Source: a beta proteobacterium CB
GTDB lineage: Bacteria; Pseudomonadota; Gammaproteobacteria; Burkholderiales; Burkholderiaceae
NCBI GenBank assembly: GCA_000342265.1
Contig: CP004348.1
Coordinates: forward strand, 1,116,001-1,180,000
DNA length: 64,000 nucleotides
Direction: 5' to 3'
Shown here: piece after piece, positions 35,285-44,503 of the stretch
Position numbering within the stretch: position 1 is the stretch's first letter
Layout of the letters: each line of letters opens with the position of its first letter
The notes under the pieces: generated by a model
What the model was told of the DNA's origin: nothing
Seen by the model: the letters and a program-made list of their open reading frames with translations, nothing else
The model's database searches: none
Translations under genes and position numbers: made by a program

Positions 35285-35794
35285 TTAAGCGAGAGCAACA
35301 ACAGGTTTAATCTTTTCACCTTTGGCACGAGCTTCAAGCACGGCCATGATGGCGTCTACTATGGAGTGGTAGCCGGTACAACGGCAATAGTTTCCAGAGA
35401 TCCATTCGCGCACTTCTTCGCGCGTAGCTTTGGGTTGCTTTTCAACCAACTCCGCAGCGGCAAGCAACATCCCAGAGGAGCAGAATCCACATTGCATTGC
35501 GTTGTGACGCATGAAAGCTTCTTGTAGGTCTGCCAATGCACCGCTTTTCGTCAAGCCCTCAATTGTCTCAACAACACATCCATCGGCTTGCACGGCTAAG
35601 TACAAGCAGCCACGAATAATTTGCCCATCCACCTTGACAGTACAGGCTCCGCAAGCACCCTGCTCGCAACCTAGGTGCGGACCCTTCAAATGAAGATCTT
35701 CACGCAAAAAATCTACTAAATGTCTACGCGGCTCAATCTCAGCATTGACTACTGAACCATTGACGGTCATCGTAATTTTTTTCTTTAAGCTCAT
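35285..35794 (-). CDS. Molybdenum hydroxylase small subunit, two [2Fe-2S] clusters
   Basis: Iron-sulfur subunit of 169 residues. The plant-ferredoxin-type cluster uses CEQGACGACTVKVDG and a following Cys (IIRGC). The second cluster uses QCGFCSSGM and NYCRCTGYH. It carries electrons from the Mo site to the FAD subunit. It lies between the FAD and Mo subunit genes with short gaps, and the C-terminal tail is KPVVALA. Confidence 0.92.
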   Translation of the reverse strand: MSLKKKITMTVNGSVVNAEIEPRRHLVDFLREDLHLKGPHLGCEQGACGACTVKVDGQIIRGCLYLAVQADGCVVETIEGLTKSGALADLQEAFMRHNAMQCGFCSSGMLLAAAELVEKQPKATREEVREWISGNYCRCTGYHSIVDAIMAVLEARAKGEKIKPVVALA

Positions 35795-35832
35795 TTCAAT
35801 CTCCGAACTTGATTTATTTTTTTAATAATGAG

Positions 35833-36687
35833 TTAAGCAATTAAATGCTTTAAGCCACGCTCTAATAAGACACCAATTAAGTGTTGCTTAGTTTCTGCGC
35901 TGTTAGTGATATCTGCAATCGCCTCAATCTCTGCCCTTGCCGCGGCAACTGCAAGAGCAATTAGCTCATCATTAAGAGGCTTACCATCGACTAGTGCTTG
36001 AGCCTTGGTTGCCATTACAGGCGTAGCCCCAACTGAGAAGAAAGTAAAAGCGCAATCGCTGAGAATATTGCCTACCTTATTTGCAACCAAAGCAGCTCCC
36101 GCAACCGCATAGTCGCCGTGGCGGCGCGCTAGCTCATGGAAATAAAAAACTTGCTTGCTGTTTGCGACAGGGATTTCAGTTGCTACCAGAATTTCATCAG
36201 GCTCTAAAGAGGTGGTGTAAAGATCAATGAAAAAGTCTTGCGCTGAAATGCGACGCTCGCCATTGGGACCCGCAATCAACATGGTTGCATTGAGCGCTAA
36301 GCTACAGGCAGGCCATTCAGCTGCAGGATCGCCGTAAGCTAAAGAACCACCCCAAGTACCCAGATTACGGATAGCTCTATGTGCAATATGCGGGACGGCA
36401 GCCTTGAGTAGCGGCGCATGTTGCGCAATCAATTTAGAGTCTTCAATTTCGGTGTGGGTGACTAGAGCCCCAATGCGCAATTGGTCGCCGATTACAGTGA
36501 TACCCTTGAGTTCATCGAGATTGGTGATGTCGATCAAAATACTCGGCTCAGAGAGGCGTAAATTGAGTGTAGCCAAAAGCGTCTGGCCACCGGCAATCAA
36601 ACGCGCATCTTCGCCAGCCTCGGCGAGCAAAGACAATGCTTCGCTGAGCACCTTCGGTTTTGCATAATCAAATGCTGCTGCTTTCAT
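35833..36687 (-). CDS. Molybdenum hydroxylase FAD subunit (CoxM-like)
   Basis: Flavin subunit of 284 residues with the two FAD pyrophosphate motifs AGGQTLLATLNLRL near residue 33 and TWGGSLAYGDPAAEWPA near residue 111. It forms the medium subunit with CoxS- and CoxL-like partners. ATGAAAGCAGCAGC is preceded by GGAGGAGACGTA, a strong ribosome site. Confidence 0.9.
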   Translation of the reverse strand: MKAAAFDYAKPKVLSEALSLLAEAGEDARLIAGGQTLLATLNLRLSEPSILIDITNLDELKGITVIGDQLRIGALVTHTEIEDSKLIAQHAPLLKAAVPHIAHRAIRNLGTWGGSLAYGDPAAEWPACSLALNATMLIAGPNGERRISAQDFFIDLYTTSLEPDEILVATEIPVANSKQVFYFHELARRHGDYAVAGAALVANKVGNILSDCAFTFFSVGATPVMATKAQALVDGKPLNDELIALAVAAARAEIEAIADITNSAETKQHLIGVLLERGLKHLIA

Positions 36688-36727
36688 TACGTCTCCTCCA
36701 CCACTTTTGTATTTATCTCGCCAAACC

Positions 36728-37204
36728 TTATTCGGCTTGTGCGTCCGACTCTAGGGGCACCACTTCACCACCCAACTCTTTCGCAAATCGTTGAAAAAAG
36801 TCATCCGCAATCTTTTTGGCAGAAGCACTAATTAAACGTCCACCAATTTGCCCTAACTTACCCCCAATAGAGGCCTCTGTCGTATATGAGATCAAAGTGC
36901 CACCTTCTGCGGCTTTTAACTCAACTCGTGAGCGGCCTTTTGCAAATCCTGCGGCGCCACCCGAACCTTCAAATGCCATTGAGCAGGATTGATCTGGAAC
37001 TACATCGCTCAAAAGTAGCTTTCCTGCAAATCTAGCCCTCACAGGCCCTATCTTGAACATCACCTTGGCATGAATCTCCTCTGGGGAAATTCGGCTAATT
37101 TCTTCACAGCCAGGAATGGACTTTGCAAGGACGTCAATATCGTTCAAGCCCTTCCATACATCTGGGATTGGAGCCGCAATGAGTTGCTCGCCATTTAGTT
37201 CCAT
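36728..37204 (-). CDS. CoxG-like SRPBCC protein
   Basis: Protein of 158 residues of the carbon monoxide dehydrogenase subunit G family (SRPBCC/START-like fold): MELNGEQLIAAPIPDVWKGL, IPGCEEI, and SYTTEASIGGKLGQIGGRLI. CoxG-type proteins help membrane attachment or maturation of Mo hydroxylases. First gene of the operon, divergent from the TetR regulator. AAGGAGATGT precedes the ATG. Confidence 0.88.
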   Translation of the reverse strand: MELNGEQLIAAPIPDVWKGLNDIDVLAKSIPGCEEISRISPEEIHAKVMFKIGPVRARFAGKLLLSDVVPDQSCSMAFEGSGGAAGFAKGRSRVELKAAEGGTLISYTTEASIGGKLGQIGGRLISASAKKIADDFFQRFAKELGGEVVPLESDAQAE

Positions 37205-37246
37205 TACATCTCCTTGGGGTTTGTACGAATAGAGTCTTATCTACCA

Positions 37247-37259
37247 ATTGTTCAACAAT
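37247..37259. promoter_or_regulatory. Operator candidate between coxG-like and tetR genes
   Basis: Perfect palindrome ATTGTT-C-AACAAT in the 105-base divergent region, flanked by TACCA and GTACCA. A binding site for the adjacent TetR-type regulator is plausible. A second weak repeat TTTGG...CCAAA lies at 37275-37293. Confidence 0.5.
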
Positions 37260-37309
37260 GTACCATTATTTAACTTTTGGTCAATAAGGCCAAATTCGGA
37301 TAAACCCTG

Positions 37310-38020
37310 ATGACAATGAGTTTTACTCTAGACCGGAACACCAGCAACAGCGCTGCCAATGAAGTAGCGGCAACTAGTGCGCCTACACGTCGCAGGATGA
37401 GTACGGCAGATCGCAAGCGCCAAATACTAGATCGCGCAATTCAGTACTTTGCGAAACATGGGATTGATGGGCAACTCAGAAACTTAACAAAAGGGCTGGG
37501 CGTTACCCATACCCTGCTCTATCACTACTTCCCTACAAAGGACGCTCTCATTAAAGCGGTCTATGAAGATGTCTTTGAATCACGCTGGAAGCCTGAATGG
37601 GAGCAGCTATTAGACGATAAGCATCTTTCACCAGAAGAAAAATTTAATGCGTTTTATATCGATTACTCAAATACGGTGCTCACCTACGATTTCGTGCGCA
37701 TCTTGATTTTCTCGGGCCTAAGCGATCACTCAATTAGCGACCGGTTCTTTGAGTTATTACGTGATCGCCTATTACCTAGACTGATTCGAGAGACCCGCAA
37801 ACACTGCGGTCGCAGCACTCGCGGCAAGCCTTCGCAGCGTGAATTGGAGTTTTTAATGGGCCTGCATGGCGGTATTTTTTACATTGGTATGCGCCGCTGG
37901 ATTTATGGTCAAGCCATCTACGACTCCGGCAATCCCAATACTGAACAAGAAATCATTCAAGACCGGATTAGCTCCTACCTAACCTCAGCAAAAGCTTTAT
38001 TTACTCACGGTAATAAATAA
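37310..38020 (+). CDS. TetR-family regulator
   Basis: Regulator of 236 residues. The N-terminal 35 residues are low-complexity Ala/Thr/Arg. The HTH follows: KRQILDRAIQYFAKHGIDG, then TKGLGVTHTLLYHYFPTKDALIKAVYEDVF. The C-terminal ligand domain is divergent. It is placed between the Mo hydroxylase operon and the VOC/monooxygenase genes, so it probably controls both in response to the pathway substrate. The VOC gene starts one base after its stop. Confidence 0.85.
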   Translation: MTMSFTLDRNTSNSAANEVAATSAPTRRRMSTADRKRQILDRAIQYFAKHGIDGQLRNLTKGLGVTHTLLYHYFPTKDALIKAVYEDVFESRWKPEWEQLLDDKHLSPEEKFNAFYIDYSNTVLTYDFVRILIFSGLSDHSISDRFFELLRDRLLPRLIRETRKHCGRSTRGKPSQRELEFLMGLHGGIFYIGMRRWIYGQAIYDSGNPNTEQEIIQDRISSYLTSAKALFTHGNK

Positions 38021-38021
38021 T

Positions 38022-38483
38022 ATGACAAACCTCAGCCTAAATCATTTTTCAATCCGCAGTCTTGAGATAGAGAAGACCACTCAGTTTTACAGCGAAGTAC
38101 TTGGTTTGACGGTTGGTCCACGCCCAGAATTTCCTTTTCCGGGGGTCTGGCTTTATAACGGTGATGAGAACGATTGGGCCAATGCAGTACTGCATCTCAT
38201 TGCAATTGATAAGAATGATCCTAATGGATTGAAGCAATATCTTGGCGAGCGCGACCCAAGCTCGCTATATGGCTCTGGGGCGGTAGATCACATCGCGTTT
38301 TTTGCTAAAGGCTTGGAGGCCAAACTTGCACAGCTTGATAAATTAGGGGTTCCTTGTAGACAGCGAACAGTGCCCGTGTTGCAGCTTCACCAACTCTTTT
38401 TAGATGATCCCAACGGTATCGTGATTGAATTAAATTACCCTGCAGCAGAAAAAGCAGCGCTTGATGCTAAGGCTGCACAGTAA
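38022..38483 (+). CDS. VOC-fold (glyoxalase/extradiol dioxygenase-like) protein
   Basis: Protein of 153 residues with two beta-alpha-beta-beta-beta modules. Probable metal ligands: His in LNHFSIRS, His in AVLHLIAID, His in AVDHIAFFAKG, and Glu in IVIELNYPA. Such proteins act as dioxygenases, isomerases or glyoxalases. Between a regulator and a flavin monooxygenase, a ring-cleavage or ring-product step is possible, but no reaction can be assigned. Confidence 0.78.
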   Translation: MTNLSLNHFSIRSLEIEKTTQFYSEVLGLTVGPRPEFPFPGVWLYNGDENDWANAVLHLIAIDKNDPNGLKQYLGERDPSSLYGSGAVDHIAFFAKGLEAKLAQLDKLGVPCRQRTVPVLQLHQLFLDDPNGIVIELNYPAAEKAALDAKAAQ

Positions 38484-38485
38484 AG

Positions 38486-39724
38486 ATGGCAAAAATTCTC
38501 GTCATCGGCGGATCCCTTGGGGGCTTATTTGCTGCCAATATATTGCTCCGCCAGGGTCACGATGTCACCTTACTAGAAAAGGCGATTGGCTCCTTAGATG
38601 GTCGAGGTGCTGGAATCGTGACACATGATGCGCTTGCAGATGCCTTACGCGAAGCAGGGATCGCTGTGGATGACAGCCTCGGAGTTGCCGTGTCAAAGCG
38701 CGTTACCTTGGGCGCTGATGGTGAGAGCTTGGGTGAAATGCTGCTTCCACAAATCCTCACTTCATGGAGTCGCCTCTACCACTTGTTGAAAGAGAATTTT
38801 CCAACTGAGCGTTACCTACAAGGTAAGAATGTAAAAACAGTTAGCCAAGATTCCAATAGTGTTCAGGTGAATTGCGAAGATGGCAGCACTTATCAGGCAG
38901 AGCTGCTGATTGCATCAGATGGCATACGCTCGGCGGTGAGAGCCCATGTAGCACCAAATATTCAGCCTGAATATGCGGGATACATTGCATGGCGAGGTGT
39001 TTGCGATGAAAGCCATTTATCAAATTACACCTTGGATACCTTATTTAATTACTTTGGATTCTGTCTGCCAAATGGCGAACAGATGCTCGGCTACCCCGTT
39101 GCTGGCCCTGGCAATGACACAAGACCAGGCAAACGGCGCTATAACTTTGTTTGGTATCGCCCCGCATCTGAAGAGAGTGAACTAGGCAAACTGTTGACGG
39201 ATGCGGATGGTCACCACTATCCAACCGGCATCCCACCACTCAAAGTGTCGTGGAAGCATATTGCTGAAATGCGAACGATTGCTCGGGAAATTCTGGCTCC
39301 TCAATATGCAGAAATTTTAGAAAAAACAGCCTCACCCTTTTTGCAAGCAATTTACGATGTTCGATCAGAGCAAATTGTCTTCGGCAGAATTGCTTTAATG
39401 GGTGATGCAGCTTTTGTTGGACGACCACATGTTGGTATGGGAGTTACAAAAGCGGGTGATGAGGCAATGGCAATTGCGCGGCACATTGCTGCATTGGGCG
39501 CAAACCCTGCAGCACTCGAAGCATATGGCAAGGAACGACTTAAGCTTGGGCAACAGGTAGTTGCAAGAGCGCAATACTTAGGCCGCTACATGCAAGCACA
39601 AGGTAGCAAAGGCACTAGGGATGGCAATAGCCTACGCAGAAATGCGGATACCGTGATGGCGGAGACAGCAATTGATCTCAGCACCTTGCTAGCAGAAGGG
39701 AAAGCAGTTCCAGAGTCGCATTAA
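38486..39724 (+). CDS. FAD-dependent aromatic monooxygenase (2,6-dihydroxypyridine hydroxylase-like)
   Basis: Class A flavin monooxygenase of 412 residues. FAD-binding VIGGSLGGLFAANILLRQG at the N terminus, ASDGIRSAVR (DG motif) near residue 145, and GRIALMGDAAFVGRPHVGMG (GD motif) near residue 300. The arrangement resembles the 2,6-dihydroxypyridine 3-hydroxylase branch more than salicylate or 4-hydroxybenzoate hydroxylases; this is a motif-level impression. It would add an OH to an activated ring using NAD(P)H and O2. The start is two bases after the VOC gene stop. Confidence 0.82.
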   Translation: MAKILVIGGSLGGLFAANILLRQGHDVTLLEKAIGSLDGRGAGIVTHDALADALREAGIAVDDSLGVAVSKRVTLGADGESLGEMLLPQILTSWSRLYHLLKENFPTERYLQGKNVKTVSQDSNSVQVNCEDGSTYQAELLIASDGIRSAVRAHVAPNIQPEYAGYIAWRGVCDESHLSNYTLDTLFNYFGFCLPNGEQMLGYPVAGPGNDTRPGKRRYNFVWYRPASEESELGKLLTDADGHHYPTGIPPLKVSWKHIAEMRTIAREILAPQYAEILEKTASPFLQAIYDVRSEQIVFGRIALMGDAAFVGRPHVGMGVTKAGDEAMAIARHIAALGANPAALEAYGKERLKLGQQVVARAQYLGRYMQAQGSKGTRDGNSLRRNADTVMAETAIDLSTLLAEGKAVPESH

Positions 39725-39826
39725 AAAACTAGATGTAGATTTTCGCATTACCAGAAGCATTCAGTTAAGATTTATGAAGCAAAAAGTATTCTTATTAATA
39801 AACTGTTTTAAATGGAGGAGACAACC

Positions 39827-41062
39827 ATGAAACAAAAAGTAACGAATCAAACTAGAAGAAAAATGTTAATCGGCGGAGCTGCTGCAGCAAGCACCCCGCT
39901 TTGGATGAACATGGCAAGCGCCCAATCTGAAACGATTAAGATTGGCTTTCCTACACCACTCACAGGCCCATTCTCTGCTGAAGCGCAGGACCAAGTTAAA
40001 GCTGCTGAATTAGCTATTAAAGAATTCAACGATGCGGGTGGCTTCAATGGACGCAAAGCTGAACTCTTAGTTCGCGATGACAAACTGAATCCAGGCGAAG
40101 CTGCGACACGTACTCTTGAGTTGATCGAAAAAGACAAGGTGAACTTTGTTGTGGGCTCACTTTCCGCTGCAACCCAACTCTCTATCAATGCCGTCTGTAA
40201 AGAGCGCAAGGTGCTCTTTAATTCCATCAGCCAGTCTGATGCGATTAACGAAGCGAAAGATTGGAGTGTGTATACATTCCATGAAGCATTGAATCCAACT
40301 ATGACGGCAGGTGCAGTAGCTCGCTACTCTATCCCCCGCTTTGGCAAAAAGATCGTATTCCTGACCGCAGACTATGCTTACGGCCACGAGATGGTTCGCG
40401 CTTTTGAGCGTGCTGGTAAAGAGATGGGCGCTACTACATTGGCGGATATTCGCCACCCACTTGGCGCATCCGATTACTCCGCATTCTTGCCACGCATCAA
40501 GGCATTGAATCCCGACATCTTAGTACTCTGTAACTTTGGTCGCGACCTTGTTAATGCCGCCAAGCAATGTACAGACTTTGGCCTGAAGTCCAGCATGAAA
40601 ATTGTGACTCCAGTTCTTCTCTATACATCACGTCTTGCAGGCGGCCCTGAAGCATTCGAAGGAATTATTGGCGGCACTTCCTACTACTGGGGTCTTGAGG
40701 ATCGTATCCCAACAGCAAAAACATTTAACGATGCATTCCGCAAAATGTACAACGGCTCAGTTCCATCTGACTACGGTGCACTTGGGTATGCCGGCGTGAA
40801 GAGTGTGTTGGCGTCCATTAAGATTGCGAAGTCCACTGAAACCCTCAAAGTAGTCAGCGCAATGGAGAACCTAAAGTACGACTGGTACAAAGGTCCTGAG
40901 TACTATCGCAAGTGCGACCACCAAGCTGTGCAAACAGTCATCATCGTTGAGTCTAAGTCAAAGAATATGAAGGATAAGTACGATGTCTTCAATATCCTGA
41001 CGATCGAACCAACCACCGAGAAGAATATGCGTAGTTGCGCGGAGCTAGGCCACAAGGCTTAA
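39827..41062 (+). CDS. Branched-chain-type ABC transporter substrate-binding protein, Tat-like signal
   Basis: Periplasmic type I binding protein of 411 residues. ATG 39827 is preferred over ATG 39812 because GGAGGAG lies seven bases upstream. The signal has a twin-arginine (NQTRRKMLIGGAAAAS). The mature part shows IKIGFPTPLTGPFSAEAQ and LAIKEFNDAGGFNGRKAELL. Related proteins bind branched-chain amino acids, amides, urea or aromatic acids. The neighbourhood favours an aromatic or heterocyclic acid. A hairpin pair separates it from the permease genes. Confidence 0.87.
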   Translation: MKQKVTNQTRRKMLIGGAAAASTPLWMNMASAQSETIKIGFPTPLTGPFSAEAQDQVKAAELAIKEFNDAGGFNGRKAELLVRDDKLNPGEAATRTLELIEKDKVNFVVGSLSAATQLSINAVCKERKVLFNSISQSDAINEAKDWSVYTFHEALNPTMTAGAVARYSIPRFGKKIVFLTADYAYGHEMVRAFERAGKEMGATTLADIRHPLGASDYSAFLPRIKALNPDILVLCNFGRDLVNAAKQCTDFGLKSSMKIVTPVLLYTSRLAGGPEAFEGIIGGTSYYWGLEDRIPTAKTFNDAFRKMYNGSVPSDYGALGYAGVKSVLASIKIAKSTETLKVVSAMENLKYDWYKGPEYYRKCDHQAVQTVIIVESKSKNMKDKYDVFNILTIEPTTEKNMRSCAELGHKA

Positions 41063-41073
41063 ATCTGAAATTT

Positions 41074-41138
41074 CAGGGTGAATCATTTGATTTACCCTGA
41101 ACCCCTCCCCTGATGCCTTTGGCTGAAGGGGAGTTTTT
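41074..41138 (+). terminator. Tandem hairpins between binding protein and permease genes
   Basis: The first hairpin, CAGGGTGAATC-ATTT-GATTTACCCTG, is at 41074-41099. The second, CTCCCC...GGGGAG followed by TTTTT, is at 41105-41138. Placed inside an ABC operon, they would cause partial termination and a higher level of the binding protein. Confidence 0.7.
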
Positions 41139-41150
41139 CTGAGTACATAT

Positions 41151-42035
41151 ATGACCGGTCTTACATTTGAACTTCTCTGCATGCAGCTGCTAACAGGAAT
41201 TGCCCTGGGCAGTATTTATGCACTTCTAGCACTGGGTTTGTGCCTTATTTTTGGCATGCTCAATGTCGTAAATTTTGCCCACGGCGCTTTCTTCATGGTT
41301 GGCGCATTCATGGGCGTCTATTTCCTAGGCGTAACAGGCAACTTTTGGTTTAGCTTAATTCTCACACCCATTGCCACTGGAGTACTTGGATTGCTAACTG
41401 AGCGATTCCTAGTCCGCCCTCTTTATGGCCGAGGCATTGACTATCCACTCCTTCTGACTTTTGGACTGTCTTATGTCTTGATTGAAGCAATGCGCGTCAC
41501 CTTTGGTATCGAAGGTCTACCATCTGTTACCCCTGATGGACTTAAAGGCACCCTCGATGTTGGCATTGGTTTCTTCCCCAAATATCGACTCTTCCTGATT
41601 GCTGCCACAGCCGTCATTATTTTTGCGGTCTGGTTCTTTATTCAGAAGACCCGCTACGGGCTCATTATTAAAGCTGGTGCCGCCGACCAAGAGATTGTCA
41701 AAGTGCTTGGTGTAGATATTGCCAAAGTATGGCTGATGGTATTCGGCCTTGGCTGTGCGATTGCCGGCCTCTCTGGAATACTGGCCTCACCTACCCGCTC
41801 TGTTAATCCAGAAATGGGCATTCCCATCCTAGCGGAATCGTTTGTTGTCACGGTAGTTGGTGGCATGGGCTCACCAGTGGGCGCAGTTGTTGCAGGCTTG
41901 TTGGTTGGCGTGGTCTACAGCATGACCTCACTATTTTTCCCAGACCTTTCAGAACTGTCTATTTTTGTTTTGATGGCGGTAGTGCTCTTAATTCGACCAC
42001 AAGGTTTATTTGGCAAAGCGGGGGCAATGGGTTAA
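41151..42035 (+). CDS. Branched-chain-type ABC permease (LivH-like)
   Basis: Inner-membrane permease of 294 residues with about eight hydrophobic segments. GIALGSIYALLALGLCLIFG, NVVNFAHGAFFMVGAF and ESFVVTVVGGMGSPVGAVVAG are typical LivH motifs. It forms the membrane channel with the LivM-like protein encoded 15 bases downstream. Confidence 0.9.
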   Translation: MTGLTFELLCMQLLTGIALGSIYALLALGLCLIFGMLNVVNFAHGAFFMVGAFMGVYFLGVTGNFWFSLILTPIATGVLGLLTERFLVRPLYGRGIDYPLLLTFGLSYVLIEAMRVTFGIEGLPSVTPDGLKGTLDVGIGFFPKYRLFLIAATAVIIFAVWFFIQKTRYGLIIKAGAADQEIVKVLGVDIAKVWLMVFGLGCAIAGLSGILASPTRSVNPEMGIPILAESFVVTVVGGMGSPVGAVVAGLLVGVVYSMTSLFFPDLSELSIFVLMAVVLLIRPQGLFGKAGAMG

Positions 42036-42050
42036 TCCCCCTGAATATTT

Positions 42051-43010
42051 ATGAAATCATTTTTCCAACTCATTGCACGTCATCGCGTGCTAGCAAGCAG
42101 TCTTTTCTTGATGGTCTTTCCTTTCATCATGCCGTATGAAGCGCTTGCTATCAACATTTTGATCTTTGGCTTATTTGCCATGGGATTCAATCTCTTGTTT
42201 GGCTATATGGGCCTCCTCTCCTTTGGCCATGCAGCCTTTCTTGGCATCGGAAGTTATCTCACCGGTATCGGTATCGTTCACTACGCCATGCCTTGGGGCG
42301 CTGCAATTCTGGCGGGCGTGATCGGCGCCGCTATCGGCGGACTCATTATGGGCTTCCTGGCGATTCGCACTAGAGGCATCTACTTCTCCATGGTGACCCT
42401 TGCATTAGGCCAAATTGTTTTTTATGGTTTTTATAAGGCCGAGAGTTTGACTGGTGGTGAGAACGGCTTAAGGGGTGTTCGCGTTGATTCCTTCAATATT
42501 CTTGGAATCACAGTAGATTTTCTAAACCCACTGGTGAAGTACTACATCATTCTCTTTTTTGTAGTCATTGCTATCTGGCTTATCTCCCGAATCCTGAGCT
42601 CTCCTCTTGGCGCCGTAATGGAAGCAATTCGCGAGAATGAAAAACGTGCTGCAGCTTGTGGGTTTGATGTGGCTCGCACAAAACTATTGGTCTTTGTATT
42701 GTCCGCTGCGATCTGCGGCTTAGCGGGCTCATTGCGCGCTCTGCACCTTTCGATTGTTCCAATTGACTCACTTCACTACCTCCAATCTGGGCAGGCTGTA
42801 ATGATGAGCATTTTGGGTGGTATGGGCACTTTCTTTGGGCCCTTTATTGGTGCTGCTGTCATGCTCTATTTAGAGGATGTGGTCACCACTTTCACCAAGC
42901 ACTGGATGGCCGTCATTGGACTGGTCTTTATGTTCTTTGTATTGTTCTTCCCCAAGGGAATCTGGGGAACCATCTTGAGCAAGCTAAACCTCAATCAGGA
43001 TTCGAAATAA
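42051..43010 (+). CDS. Branched-chain-type ABC permease (LivM-like)
   Basis: Inner-membrane permease of 319 residues. LLFGYMGLLSFGHAAFLGIGSYL and AIRENEKRAAACGFDVARTKLLVF are LivM signatures. Its end overlaps the ATG of the ATPase gene (TAATG), indicating coupled translation. Confidence 0.9.
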   Translation: MKSFFQLIARHRVLASSLFLMVFPFIMPYEALAINILIFGLFAMGFNLLFGYMGLLSFGHAAFLGIGSYLTGIGIVHYAMPWGAAILAGVIGAAIGGLIMGFLAIRTRGIYFSMVTLALGQIVFYGFYKAESLTGGENGLRGVRVDSFNILGITVDFLNPLVKYYIILFFVVIAIWLISRILSSPLGAVMEAIRENEKRAAACGFDVARTKLLVFVLSAAICGLAGSLRALHLSIVPIDSLHYLQSGQAVMMSILGGMGTFFGPFIGAAVMLYLEDVVTTFTKHWMAVIGLVFMFFVLFFPKGIWGTILSKLNLNQDSK

Positions 43011-43765
43011 TGAGTAGCTCAAATCAAACTCCCATCCTTGAGGCTCGCAATGTCAGTAAGAGCTTTGGGAAATTCAAAGCTTTACAGAATGTCTCGACTA
43101 CATTTATGCCTGGCTCCCTCACTGCAATCATTGGCCCAAATGGTGCGGGAAAGAGTACATTCTTTAACGTTCTCAGTGGCGCCTTCCCCCCTTCGAGCGG
43201 CCAGATCTTATTTAACGGTAAAGACATTACCGGCATGCAGCAATATGAATTTGCCCGTATCGGCATCTCTAAGAGCTTTCAGATTACCAATGTATTTAAA
43301 CAGCTCACCGTCCATGAAAATGTCCGCGTTGCTGCACAAATGGAAACAGCGCGCTACAACTTTTTACGTAATGCGCAAAGCTATCCCGGACCAATTGAGC
43401 TTGCAGACCAACTGTTACGTCGAGTCAATCTAGAGCACCTGCGAAATAAAAAGACGGGTGACCTAGCTCATGGTCAACAACGCGCATTAGAAATTGCTAT
43501 GGCGCTTGCCTGCAATCCAAGCCTGCTGTTATTAGACGAACCCACTGCGGGGATGTCCCCCGAGGAGACGCTCGTGATGATGGATCTCATTCGCACGCTA
43601 GCAAATGAAAGAACGGTTATTTTGGTTGAGCATAAGATGAAACTCATCATGGGTTTATGCAAGCGTATCATCGTTCTGCATCATGGTGAGTTCTTAGCGG
43701 AAGGTACTCCAGAAGAAATTCAAAATAATGCAGAGGTACGACGTGTGTACCTAGGCCAAGGTTAA
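43010..43765 (+). CDS. Branched-chain-type ABC ATPase (LivG-like)
   Basis: Cytoplasmic ATPase of 251 residues. Walker A GPNGAGKST, Q-loop near KSFQITNVF, degenerate signature LAHGQQRALEIA, and Walker B LLLLDEPTAGMSPEET. The LivG subtype is shown by the longer helical domain. It pairs with the LivF-like ATPase downstream. Confidence 0.92.
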   Translation: MSSSNQTPILEARNVSKSFGKFKALQNVSTTFMPGSLTAIIGPNGAGKSTFFNVLSGAFPPSSGQILFNGKDITGMQQYEFARIGISKSFQITNVFKQLTVHENVRVAAQMETARYNFLRNAQSYPGPIELADQLLRRVNLEHLRNKKTGDLAHGQQRALEIAMALACNPSLLLLDEPTAGMSPEETLVMMDLIRTLANERTVILVEHKMKLIMGLCKRIIVLHHGEFLAEGTPEEIQNNAEVRRVYLGQG

Positions 43766-43778
43766 CGAAGGTTTATAT

Positions 43779-44483
43779 ATGTTGCGTTTAGAAAATTTAA
43801 ATGCCTGGTACGACCGTAGCCACGTTCTGCAAGGTGTATCCCTGGAAGTCAATAAAGGTGAAATCGTGACCTTAATGGGCCGTAATGGCGCGGGCAAGAC
43901 TACTACCCTGCGTTCTTTAATGGGCCTGCTCTCAAAGAGGGAAGGTAAAGCCTCTATTGATGGAACCTCCTTCTTGCATCTTGCGGCGCATGAGCGCTAC
44001 CACTTGGGCTTGGCTTACGTCCCAGAGGATCGACGCATTGTTCCAGGATTAACTGTCAAAGAAAATTTAGAGTTAGGCGTTATTGCTAAGAAGAGCCATG
44101 GCGATATGAGCGCGATGGTCGATGAGATTGCTGAAACCTTTCCACGGCTCAAGGAGCGACTGAATCAAGACGGAACATCGATGTCTGGTGGCGAGCAGCA
44201 AATGCTAGCAATCGCACGGGCCATGATTGCTAAACCTAAAGTCATACTTTTGGATGAGCCTTCAGAAGGCATCATGCCAGTCTTAGTGGAAGAAATGTTT
44301 GAACTGTTTGCCAAACTCAAGCAGCAGGGCTTAACCATCCTGTTGGTTGAACAAAATGTTCAACAAGCACTCAAGATTTCTGACCGTGCCTACATTCTGG
44401 ATCAAGGTGAGATTGTCTTTCATGACACGGCTCAGAACCTCCTCAATAACGATGAGATTCAACAAAAGTATTGCGCTGTTTGA
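43779..44483 (+). CDS. Branched-chain-type ABC ATPase (LivF-like)
   Basis: Cytoplasmic ATPase of 234 residues. Walker A GRNGAGKTT, signature MSGGEQQMLAIARA, Walker B VILLDEPSEGIMP. YVPEDRRIVPGLTVKENL is the typical LivF segment. Last gene of the importer cluster. A short T-rich stretch follows the stop but no clear hairpin. Confidence 0.92.
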   Translation: MLRLENLNAWYDRSHVLQGVSLEVNKGEIVTLMGRNGAGKTTTLRSLMGLLSKREGKASIDGTSFLHLAAHERYHLGLAYVPEDRRIVPGLTVKENLELGVIAKKSHGDMSAMVDEIAETFPRLKERLNQDGTSMSGGEQQMLAIARAMIAKPKVILLDEPSEGIMPVLVEEMFELFAKLKQQGLTILLVEQNVQQALKISDRAYILDQGEIVFHDTAQNLLNNDEIQQKYCAV

Positions 44484-44503
44484 TGCTTTTTTTTGGGAGC
44501 TTC

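Noticed and set aside
32868..37204. Aerobic carbon monoxide dehydrogenase (coxMSL) annotation
   Set aside because: The large-subunit loop is QYRGVGH, not the form I AYxCSFR, so only a CoxL-like Mo hydroxylase can be claimed.
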